The translations under genes were made by a program, and so were the position numbers. Positions 31,111-40,558 of a stretch of 40,558 nt of DNA are shown one piece after another. Positions within the stretch are counted from its first letter, which is position 1; each line of letters starts with the position of its first letter. Under the pieces are notes generated by a model, which worked only from the letters and a program-made list of their open reading frames with translations, was not told the DNA's origin and searched no databases. The stretch is from Plantago elongata (Eukaryota; Streptophyta; Magnoliopsida; Lamiales; Plantaginaceae): assembly GCA_036897095.1 (NCBI GenBank), contig JAYMSP010000830.1, forward strand, positions 1-40,558, in the 5' to 3' direction.

Positions 31111-31232
31111 TGCGTTAACAAGTTTGAAAAAAGAGGAGGAGGAGGAGGTCGGGTTGAATTCAGGTCTTGAGCAAAATCAATCTCAGCGACTCATGGATTT
31201 ACTCGACTTAAACTTGGATAATTTACATCCCT

Positions 31233-32138
31233 CCTGCTGAGTGGTAGTGTTATGTCTCTACTAAACCAAAAAATTAGTTCACTTGGTAAACATTGATGCA
31301 AATTACTTTACGATATAGCAATAACGTAAAATCTTGATTTATATGCAGAAGTGGCGTATTATGAATCTACAGCCTTATCTGTTGATGGCTAGCATTACAA
31401 AGTGCTACAGAAATTGCCATTTCCCAAGACAAAAAAATGTATGCATCCCAAAGCTAGATAGTTATCATTATTTTGAATTTTTGTCATTCTTTGGGTTTGG
31501 ATATTTGCAGACAGCTAAAATCTCTTGCTTCTGCTCTCTTTGTTCTTCGTCCACGGAAATCGATCTCAACAATTTGGCTTATATATGAGCCCAATTAATG
31601 GTGGCAAATACTCACCTATGACCACACCCCATAGTTTCAGACCTTAAATTACCATCATTGATGTTACACTAGCAAGACTCTTTGAAAATAATGCCATTCA
31701 AATAGATGAAGTTTTATAATAGACTATACAAATAATCATAATATATAATTCATAAATAAAATAAATGGCACAGATCCTAGCTAACAAAGTACAGACTAGT
31801 AGAACATTTTAGCTAAGCATGCCATATATAATATTTATCTTGTTAAAAAAAATTTAACAAGTCAAACTCGAACCAAACCCTCGGCTAAATATGATATCTC
31901 ACAATCACACCACTTTCCCCTGCGTAATGGGCCAGCCCGTTATGTTTTCTTACCCATAAGCATTTGGGCTCCTAAAATTTGAGTTTGATTCAGCCCAAAA
32001 CACTTGCTATAGTTTCCAATTTCCAGTTTCACTATCAGTGATGAAATTATTTCCAGAAAGGAGCAAGTCTTGAATTTATCTGAGGAGAAGAAGATATTCA
32101 TCCTGCCTGTTTGTGGACTGGTGGAATAGAAGAAGACT
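31233..32138. other. Upstream region of HDA14
   Basis: No gene was recognised. A frame at 31334-31588 lacks any domain. It includes the possible SINE listed at 31855 and the promoter and 5' leader of HDA14. Confidence 0.4.
31855..31912 (-). mobile_element. Possible tRNA-like SINE remnant
   Basis: The minus strand reads GTGGTGTGATTGTGAGATAT and, about 30 nt later, GGTTTGGTTCGAGTTTGAC. These resemble Pol III A and B boxes. There are no visible target duplications. Confidence 0.3.
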
Positions 32139-35100
32139 ATGGAGCTACTATCCTTTCCATCTTCTCCCGGTACTTGCCGTTCATTACTTATATATTTCAT
32201 TTCTGGAAATTAATGATCCTAGCTTATTTTAACTGGTCTTGATTTTTTTGTTATGTGATATTAGTAGATAGTGATTGATTCAAATTTGGTAAAAGAATTG
32301 TCATTTCTAATCTTCTATCGACTTCTTGAGCTCTAGTACTGCTTTTATATTTCAGACTAACCAGATGACTTGTTGAATTTTCTTTGATAGTAATGTTTGG
32401 TTTCAACTTTGAAGCAAAGTGTTTTTTTGGCTGGTAGGAGGTCTGTTATATCGTGTGAGGCATCAGATATTCACTGGGACGAAGCCATATTCGTTTGTTT
32501 TTCATGGCAAACGGTATCTGGGGTCGAATGGGACACCTAGAAGCCCGAGGAAGATTGGAGGTCCTGTATGTTGCTCTGGTAGTTTGCAGGACAATCAGCG
32601 TTTACTTTACGATTCTAAGTTATTAGCTTCCAAGGTTATATACTCGGTTGCTGCAGCTATAGGCCATAACAAGGTTAGGAACATCTCTTGTGTATGCTTT
32701 TCTTCAAGAGTTCATTTGGTTTGTAGACGGTTATATTGTTTATGTGTGTTGAGATATTGCATATATTTTGAGTTGCAACTCAGCATACAAGTTTATTTAT
32801 GTTTTCCTGGATATTGAGATGTAGCAAATTGTGGTGGTACAAGTCTTATTGACTGATTACTGATATGAGGATCATGAATTGTTATTGTACCTAAATGCTC
32901 AAGACACTAATTACAAGAAAATTAGAGAGGATGCGTTCATCATTCATATCCTTACATTGATGAAATCCAAAAGTACTGAGGAATGGCAACCTCATTATGC
33001 AGGCAATGTTGGTTTACTATTACAATGTGATTGGATCATCATGTAGTATAATGAGTAACAACCAAATTGTGAATATGCTTCTGTCCAGCTGCATTAACTA
33101 CAATGTCTGTAGATATATAATTATAACAGAACAATAGTTAACAAGTATTTCATTTCTATGTGTCGGGTTAGATACATAACCTATGATCTCATTTTGCAAA
33201 TTCTCTCAGCCTCTTGTGGCCTTATGTCCATCAGTCCATGTGTTAGATGGATATGTCTAGATATTTTGACTAGCAGAGTAAATCAGCATTTTTTTTCCAG
33301 CTCATAAGTTTTTATCAATATTATGCATTTGTTAATCTGAAACTTATCCTGTTGAATTTGTCGACCAGGAAAGGCACCCTGAATGTAACTCACGTGTTCC
33401 CGCCATCACCAATGCTCTTGCAAAGATGCAGCTTACTCCAGAGGTACAATTGTTGGCCTAGATGTTTTGTGCTGACTGAAAGCCACATCATTTAGTTTCA
33501 TTGGTATAAGTTGTCTGGTCTTCAGTTGTGGGCATATAACCCTATATTAGAAAGATCAAAAGTCGCGGTGCCAAAAAAATCATCTCTCTCTTATTTTGCA
33601 AGTTTCACTAATAATGGTTGTGAAGTCCAAAAGTTTTAAAGTTAAACTAATTTTTTGGAGTCTGTGACAAACAGATTCTTGGTGCGCTGGTGCTACCTTT
33701 CAGCTCTTCAGCAGCAAGGTCTCAATATTCTGTTCTCTATGCCAATACTGGAACAGTTAACTTGTTATCATGACATAAAGTTGGTTCATGTTACTAGAAA
33801 GCACACATTTTCTCCATGACATTGTTTTAGTACTTTCCATCAGTTTTGGTTATATTATACTCAATCAATCATCGTTTTTAGTTCCGGAGCTTGGAGATTG
33901 CTGAGCTTTTAAACTTCAGACCTGCCACAGTAGATGATATAGCAAGCGTTCATGAAAGAGCGTATGTATCAGGACTTGAGAAGGTATGTCTGGATAAATT
34001 TATGTTGCCGTTTCTACTTCCAGTGGGGACCTTACGGGTTTTTTCTTCATCTTTGCAATCAACTGCTTTGCATTTTTTTGTAAGCTGCATGCTTAAGCTT
34101 TCCTTCATAGCACATAATCTTTTCTACTAATGGAACTTACCTTTCTGAATTCAGAAACCAGTAAGAAGGTCGAAGTGACATAATCCAGTCATCCTCATTG
34201 AGACTTGAGAGTCTTTGTTGTGTTGATTGTAAATTCTCTTACTATTTTTCCTTGACATTTAGGCGATGGACCAGGCCTCCGAACAAGGACTCATTCACAT
34301 TGATGGCTCTGGACCTACTTACGCTACTACCACGGTTAGAGGCACATTCTGTTGAAATGATACTCAAATATGATCTTACAATTTACTAATTATTGATTAA
34401 AAAAAGCTTGTCCATGAATAGTTAGGACTTAGGAGGGATAAAATTTGTGAAAGTTACAAAAGAAGAAATAAAAATTGAATCTTGGTGTTCTCGTTATCTG
34501 ATCTAGATGTCCACATGAATGTATGTGTACTCTCAGTCTCTCATATAGTACTATATTTATACTTTCATGATCATTATCCCGTGTACCTTGGCTTAGTCAT
34601 CTTTGTATTCATCCCAAAACCCCAAACTAATGCTTGTTGTAAATTGAACTGGACCTTTTCTTTTCCTCATCCACTCACTGAGTTTGTTCCTCTTGTCTTT
34701 TCCTCAGCAAGCTCATTTGTTTTATATTGGTGGTTCATGCAGACCTACCAGGATTCATTATTGGCAGCCGGAGCTGGAATTTCATTGGTGGATGCAGTGG
34801 TGATGTCCCAACCTAGCATGTTAGTCGCTTTGTGATGATCTTTCCAGCCATACATCCATCTATAAGTTTGTTCATACTTCGTCAGTCACACTGTGAATCA
34901 CTTGGATGCTGCACTAAGCTGCTCGCCTGCTTGTTGATATAAGATAATAAGACACATTAATTCAGTAAATTCATTTTCACTCATTATACAGGTCGCTGCA
35001 TCGAAATTAAGGGAAGACCCTCCTGTTGGTTTTGCCCTTGTAAGACCTCCAGGTCATCATGCTGTTCCAACTGGACCCATGGGGTTCTGTGTGTTTGGAA

Positions 35101-35962
35101 ATATAGCTGTTGCAGCTCGCTATGCTCAGCGTGCGCATGGGCTGAAGCGTGTGTTTATAATTGATTTTGATGTACACCATGGTAATGGAACCAATGATGC
35201 CTTCTACGATGACCCTGATATATATTTCCTCTCAACACACCAAGTAAGCCATTCTTTATCTTTATCAGCTGTCTCTCATGTTACTTGTGGTTTGATTGGT
35301 TCTAAAGCACATCCACTCATCCCATTTTAGTGCTGTCTAATAGCCTTCCTGCTATGATTGAAATATAGGATGGGAGCTATCCTGGTACTGGTAAAATTAA
35401 CCAGATAGGTCGTGGAGCTGGTGAAGGATCGACCATGAATCTGCCCTTGCCTGGAGGAACAGGAGATTTTTCCATGCGAACCATCTTTGATGAAGTTATT
35501 GTACCATGTGCTCAAAGGTTCAAGCCGGACATAATTCTAGTTTCAGCAGGGTGAGTATGAGTATTATCACTAGTACTAGTCTAGAAGTAGAACTTGAGTT
35601 GCTGAGCCAATAATCATCCTACTCGTTTTTTACTGTACTTACATTGCAAGAATCTGTCCAGATATGATGCTCACGTATTGGACCCGCTCGCAAATCTGCA
35701 ATTCACGACAGGGACGTATTACATGCTAGCTGCAAACATCAAGCAATTAGCAAAGGATTTATGTGGAGGGCGCTGTGTATTTTTCTTAGAAGGAGGTTAC
35801 AATCTAGAGTCTCTATCACACTCAGTTGCAGACTCGTTCCGTGCCTTTCTCGGAGAACCTAGCCTGGCTTCGGAGTTTGATAATCCTGCGTTTTTGTATG
35901 AAGAACCATCGAACAAGGTCAAGCAAGCCATCCAGAAAGCGAAGCACATACATTCCCTGTAA
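32139..35962 (+). CDS. HDA14: Histone deacetylase 14 (HDA14), organelle-targeted, 9 exons
   Basis: Exons: 32139-32169, 32438-32673, 33369-33443, 33882-33983, 34263-34334, 34743-34799, 34992-35243, 35369-35550, 35662-35962. They join to 1308 nt, 435 residues; Arabidopsis HDA14 is 423. The protein is a class II zinc-dependent lysine deacetylase. Catalytic features are RPPGHHAVP (His213/His214), the zinc ligands Asp251 and His253 in [10 protein letters not shown], Asp338 in YDAH, and the closing EGGYNLES. Matches to HDA14 are continuous from [13 protein letters not shown] to the C-terminal KAKHIHSL. Residues 1 to about 75 are Ser/Arg/Lys-rich and lack homology, as expected for a plastid/mitochondrial transit peptide. 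Arabidopsis HDA14 deacetylates chloroplast proteins including Rubisco activase. The exon 1 boundary (only 31 nt) is the least certain part. Confidence 0.88.
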
Positions 35963-37394
35963 ATGTTGTTCAATTCATGTGGACAATACATGTTGCAATT
36001 GAGAAACTCCATCAAAAATATCAAAGAATCCATCTTCTTTCATACGAACTTAATTGGCCAATTGCTTTAATTTATTCCAATTCTTCCCAAACATATCCCA
36101 TATTCATTATTCAACCAAACTTCGATAACAAACAATAAAGCTTATAACTAAACATAGTTGAACTGAATGAATCGAAATTGAACTAAATGAATTTGCAGAT
36201 GAAGATAACGTCATCTTATTAGGTTTAATGGGAATATTAACGAGAAATTAACCAAGAGCACCTAAGATTAGATGTTTAAAAGCTTTAATTGAATAGAAAG
36301 TTGGTAAAATTAAAGTTTTTGTGTTGTAGCTTTTGCAGCATGCTTTTTCTTGTTTCCAATGGTGTTTCCACACCTCGTGTACTTGAAAACATCGTGCAAC
36401 TGTGCATATATGTTGTGAGTTGTGACAACACACTAACTGGAGTCAGTTGATCCTGATTGTCAGGACAATAATGTTCATTACGATCGACAAGGAACAATCT
36501 GGAGTTGTTGGTCGTCTCTAAATTCGTTTTCATTAGACATAGAAGGAGAAAAATATCGTGGCTTCAGATTATATGCTTCCCTTTCCACCTGTAACAATAT
36601 AATTTACGTGTCACTGACGATATAATTACGCTGCACAGTACATAGGTCGACCAATCTTCATTTTTCACAATCAAAACACATATACTGTTCGACCTATTGT
36701 GCGTGATCATAATATTTTCAACCGGTGTAGATTGACCGACTAAATTCCTAGTAGGTTTGTTTTATCATGGAACAATAATGTAACGTGAAAATCAATTCGT
36801 CCCAACTTAAAAGGTCGTCGGACATCAATCACGTGAGTCGAATTCATGCGATAATCGAAAATATAAGGTGATGCCACCATACATTGTTTTATAGTAATGT
36901 GTAATATCCAAAATAGCAATATCTAAACTCTTTCTACATAAAAGATATGTGCAGTTATGTATCCTTTAAACTTAATAAAAATTCTTCCACATAAGTCCAA
37001 GTTGACTTGTTAGTTGTTACTGGTCTTGTAAGTTAAAACGTGGTATTTATCCCACAAATCTTAATGATTAATGAAAATGTGCACCAACATGGAGTATATT
37101 GTTTGTATAACGAACCCTTGTGTCAATTTGTGATCGGACATAGGATAACGAATCGAAGTTGACACAAAAAAAGAAGTTAGAAACAGATGTCACTTGCACC
37201 ATAAAACATGTCTCGGCCATCTTTCTTTACATCCACAACTAGCCGTCTTTTGAATTCATAAAGACGATGACCAAATCATTGTTATCCCTATTTTTACTAC
37301 AAGTGTAAATCATCATACACAAACCACAAACACCTTTTATTTAAACATTTTCTCTTCATTCCATTTTTATCTCCAGCAACTAAATTTCACATTT
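35963..37394. other. Intergenic between HDA14 and the NAC gene
   Basis: The start is the likely HDA14 3' untranslated region. The remainder is AT-rich upstream sequence of the NAC gene. Short frames at 36248-36533 show no domain. A weak inverted pair TAGGTCGA (36643-36650) and TCGACCTA (36689-36696) was seen. Confidence 0.4.
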
Positions 37395-37402
37395 ATATAT
37401 AG
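37395..37402 (+). promoter_or_regulatory. TATA box of the NAC gene
   Basis: TATATATAG lies about 90 bp upstream of the ATG at 37491, a normal distance for a plant TATA box and short leader. Confidence 0.5.
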
Positions 37403-37490
37403 ACATTATGCTACTTCATAATCTTCTCACCACATCTTCTTAGTTATTACTTATTAGAACCCTAACTAGAATTTACTTATTTTGTTATTG

Positions 37491-38789
37491 ATGGTGGAGT
37501 ATAAGAAGATGAGAACATGTTTGCCTCCAGGTTTGCAGTTCAATCCAACAGATGAAGAACTCGTCCTTTGCTTCCTGTACTACAAGGCTGCAAGGTTAAT
37601 TTATAACTACCTTGACCTAATTCCAGACCTCGATATTTGTCTAGCTGATCCGCAACATGATCAGCTCAAAGGTGCTCGTACTTTTATATATGTCAGTATA
37701 TATACATCTTGTTAGGTGTAAAACTGTTTTAATTTTACAATAAGATCTATCGAGAAATTACTCAATCGGCCTAATATTTTTTTGCTTGGTTTTGTTCATG
37801 AAGAAAAGGCGTTTGTTAGTGAAACGGAGCAGTATTCGTACTTCTTCAGCAGATCAAAGCAGAATCGATCTACCGGAAATGGGTCGTGGAAAGAATTAGG
37901 ATATGTTGATCCTATATTTACGAGTGGTGGTGTTAAAATCGGTTCCAAAATTTATCTGGGGTTTTATGGTGATGATGGGGTGAGATTCAACTGGATTATG
38001 GAGGAATATCATCTTTCTCAGACTGGTTTATCGGCGATCTATCAACTTCCAGAGAATCAAATACAAGTAAGGAATTAATACTACTACAAATACCATGAAA
38101 ATACCTACTAGAGTGCATATGACCATGTGTCCATGTATTAAAAGTCGCATCAAATTACATATAGATAGTAGGTATTTCTGAATTTTTTAAAACATCCGAA
38201 AAACATGAATTAATTTCATTTTTCTTTGCATTTTTTCCAAGAAACTCGGAAAGCCAAACTGTTCGCAACACAACTGAAGTTTAATCCATGATTAATTAAT
38301 CTGTGCTCTAGTTTTTTCATGCTTGCAAAATTATGTGTTAAATTTCTAAATTTTGCTAGGGAACTCTTTGTAATATTCTTGGAACAAAACATAATTATAC
38401 ATGAAAAAAAAAAGAAGTCCCCCGTTTCCATAAAAAACAAAAAGAAGGCTCAACTACGTTAATTATAGAGTACTTTCTCAGCCATAGAACTGAAAACGTA
38501 TGTAAATTAAGGGTAGTTGTATTTATAGTGTTTCAATCAAAATTTAGATAGTAAATTAAGTGGCATCTGGATTTGATCTTGGTAGCAATAATAACATGTT
38601 TGAATGAATTTGTTCCTGCAGGATTACAATGAGTGGGTGTTGTGTCGAGTTCATGAAGCAAGTGCGAGTAATTGTGAGAACAAAAACCATGGAGATGATG
38701 ATGACGTGCTCTCTTATCTTGATCAAGTTTACCTATCTATGGACGACGACGATGATGATGATCAGGAAGAAATTACTTTCCCAATTTAA
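37491..38789 (+). CDS. NAC-domain transcription factor, NAC104/XND1-like (3 exons)
   Basis: Exons: 37491-37671, 37804-38066, 38622-38789. They join to 612 nt, 203 residues. NAC subdomain A is LPPGLQFNPTDEELVLCFLY. Then come IPDLDI, FVSETEQYSYFFSRS (subdomain C), GSWKELGYVDPIF, YLGFYGDDGVRFNWIMEEYHL (subdomain D region) and YNEWVLCRVHEA (subdomain E). Short length, IPDLD after the first helix, an NWIM.EY core, and a tail DVLSYLDQVYLSMDD closely follow XND1/NAC104. In Arabidopsis, XND1 restrains xylem vessel secondary-wall formation and cell death. The tail here ends in a run of seven Asp. The N-terminus has about nine residues before the usual start; ATG at 37509 is an alternative. The two introns are at the places usual for NAC genes. 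Confidence 0.82.
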
Positions 38790-40440
38790 GACCATATACC
38801 ATACGTATACATGTATGAATATTGTAAGAAGACTATTATATACAATACTGCGTATTGTCATATGGTTTTACTTGTAAAGTACACTTAGTTTGCTTGTTAG
38901 CTATAGCTTGTCTGCAAGGTAAAAACAATCACATACATTTTCTTGTTTTTTCTCTATGTTTATTAAAGTGAAAATTACTTCATTCCAACAAAAACTAATT
39001 ATATAAAGGTGTTTCTATACGTAAGGGAACCTTACGATGTTCAGAGATTAGATACAAACCAAGTCATAACGGACAAATATCTCAATGAACAGATAACTCC
39101 TAAACTTAACAAAAGTACTAGGATGAGAGGTGAAACAATCAAAAGATTCATAGTTATCAAACTGATATCCACTACTAAATTTTGTCAAAATATCTGCTCC
39201 ACCATTGGATTCTCTAAAATTCTTGTTCTTTTTCTATGTTGTCCATACTAATACTATGTATAGAATTGAATTTTTTTTTTTTTTTTTTTTTTGCATGTAG
39301 AGTTGTTTTATAGAGTATATCTTACTTCTTTTGTTCCGTCTCATTATTACCTTGGACTTGTAGAAAAAAAAAAGGAAAAAAGTTAAGAGGGGAAACGGAA
39401 AGTTGAAGATACGCAGATGAGAAAATAAAAAAATTTGATAGTTGGGTTCAGGCCGGATTCGAAAATTATTTTCATCATGGACTAAATTTAAATTTTCTAG
39501 TTAAAATTGAAAAATATGGGTAACGAAAATTGAACCAGGATTGTTTGTATAATGCAAACTAGAGCCCACCACCATTAAGCTATAATAAATTTAACATTAT
39601 TTGCATTTAAGATGGTGATATACATTACATATTCAGCTAAACAAACTGAAAATTAAAAAAAAAAAAATTGGCACCCCGGACTATAGCCTGGGTTAGCCGG
39701 GGGCTCGATTCGCCCCTAGTTGGGTTGATAATGTAAAAAGTTAATATAATTTAGTTGGATAAATAAAGTATGAATAGAAAATAACATATAATATATTACA
39801 AAAGTATCATTCAAGTGGGATATAGAATTTAACTAACTGGAATCTTAACTCACAATCTACATCTACTCAGTACACTGAATTCCAACAATTAGGATTGAAG
39901 TGTTATCAAGGAAAACCATTTAGGACTCATACCGTCATACTTCATCGTCATCCAGAATTACAGAATTCCCGCCGCCGTACAGCTTGCCAAACAATTGTTT
40001 CAGTTCAAATCTGAAGAAGCAGATCTCGCCTCTCATCGCCCCACCTCCTCCCGCCGTCAAGTCTCCTCCGACCTGAGGTTCTAAGGCCGACTTCGACATC
40101 CTCCCTCCATCCAGATCTCACTGACCACCGCCGCACCTCCATCTCACCTCACTCTCTCCTCCCTCAATCTCAGTTCGCATCAGACAACACAGATCGCATC
40201 ATATCTCATAGTCACCGATCGACTGAGATCTGGCTTATTTTGTTATATTGATTTGGCCGCTCAAATTCAACCCTTAACTTAATTTTGTTACCCTTGAATT
40301 TTCTCTACAGTTCTGGGTTACTATTTCAATTTGCGATCTTTCCTGAACTCATGGTTGCTCCCAAATTTAAAAAAAAAACCTAATTTCCATAAAACACCTG
40401 CCGGCGGTGCCCATTTCCGGCGGCCCTACGCCTCCGATCT
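38790..40440. other. Intergenic, repeat-rich
   Basis: The NAC 3' untranslated region comes first, followed by AT-rich sequence with a 22-bp T run at about 39270-39291 and A runs near 39660. CG-richer, pyrimidine-rich sequence from about 39960 may be the 5' leader of a gene running off the right edge. Confidence 0.4.
39525..39585 (-). mobile_element. Possible tRNA-like SINE remnant
   Basis: The minus strand reads TATAGCTTAATGGTGGTGGG (A-box-like) and, about 30 nt later, CCTGGTTCAATTTTCG (B-box-like). No target duplication was recognised. Confidence 0.4.
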
Positions 40441-40558
40441 ATGGCGGCGACTCCCTGTCCCGTGGGGACACCAATCCCGTTGACTACTAATTTGCCCAAG
40501 TTTAGCTCCGTCCTTATCCGTCCAAATACTACTACTCCGGTTTCATCCATGGGCGTTA
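40441..40558 (+). CDS. Possible N-terminal part of a gene, cut by the window edge
   Basis: An ATG at 40441 opens a frame of 39 codons that stays open to the end (MAATPCPVGTPIPLTTNLPK, then SSVLIRPN). It is preceded by a pyrimidine-rich, CG-richer stretch of the kind seen in plant 5' leaders. The Ser/Thr/Pro-rich, acidic-poor start would suit a plastid transit peptide. No family can be recognised, and chance is a real alternative. Confidence 0.3.
   Translation, partial: MAATPCPVGTPIPLTTNLPKFSSVLIRPNTTTPVSSMGV

Larger units (their letters stand above)
26033..31232. mobile_element. Possible hAT-like outer element split by the Mutator-like element
   Basis: The left end TAGGGGTGAAAA (26033) and the right end TTTACATCCCT (to 31232, inverse AGGGATGTAAA) form a short imperfect inverted repeat. 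This type is common at plant hAT-derived elements. Both flanks just inside contain GAGTCGAGTTT or TACTCGACTTAAA words of the same style. The Mutator-like element lies inside. No 8-bp target-site duplication was found, so this is tentative. Confidence 0.3.

Noticed and set aside
36632..36703. Hairpin-like pair around TAGGTCGA/TCGACCTA
   Set aside because: Only about 8-9 bp pair cleanly, which is too short and gapped to call an element or a microRNA precursor.
39661..39720. GC-rich tRNA-like stretch with GGGGGCTCGATTCGCCCC
   Set aside because: It has a T-arm-like hairpin but no acceptor, D or anticodon arms, so it is not a tRNA and too weak to name as a SINE.
1..40558. CRISPR arrays, bacterial operons, riboswitches, integrated virus
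   Set aside because: Tandem repeats present are degenerate plant-type repeats without regular unique spacers; all recognisable genes are plant nuclear genes or plant transposons.

Overview
The window is nuclear DNA from a flowering plant, most likely a eudicot. The evidence is intron-split genes with GT/AG borders, AT-rich spacers, and plant-only families (SLO2-type PPR protein, NAC, CYP96A, HDA14, plant mobile domain). It also holds tRNA-derived SINEs and Mutator-like transposon remains. The order or genus cannot be fixed from the sequence. No bacterial-type operons, CRISPR arrays or phage features are present.

Layout, left to right. An F-box protein gene (316-1644, -) is followed by a GAGCTCG-rich transposon-like spacer. 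Next is a seven-exon gene (3049-7361, +) for a 244-residue protein that looks like a plant PAXX, a non-homologous end-joining factor of the XRCC4 superfamily. Its fourth intron holds an antisense relic of another gene. A plant-specific gene of unknown function (8120-8863, -) is followed by about 3.9 kb without an intact gene; this contains a SINE with clear target-site duplications and a decayed PPR pseudogene. Then come a BAG5-like co-chaperone gene with a textbook heat-shock element (12748-13755, +), an intronless CYP96A-like cytochrome P450 (14243-15760, -), and a repeat-rich spacer with a foldback element. The intronless RNA-editing factor SLO2 (17732-19852, +), a tRNA-Val(AAC) gene (20336-20409, -) and an intronless ABCG half-transporter (22430-24421, -) follow.

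The stretch from about 26.0 to 31.2 kb is a nest of transposons. A degenerate, roughly 4.6-kb Mutator-like element with recognisable terminal inverted repeats (26501-26570 and 31040-31110) carries two broken genes in convergent orientation: a MULE transposase on + and a plant-mobile-domain protein on -. A 182-bp tandem repeat and a perfect 23-bp inverted repeat lie between them. SINE copies and possible hAT-like ends flank it.

The right part holds a nine-exon organellar histone deacetylase gene, HDA14 (32139-35962, +), a three-exon NAC104/XND1-like gene (37491-38789, +), and perhaps the first exon of a further gene at the right edge.

The genes do not form a pathway; they are ordinary neighbours in a plant chromosome arm. 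The most notable items are the PAXX-like gene, the two-gene MULE/PMD element with its palindromic intron repeat, the CYP96A heme-loop Arg-to-Trp change, and the heat-shock element before the BAG gene. Exon coordinates were derived by hand from splice consensus, reading-frame continuity and family similarity. No database search was run.
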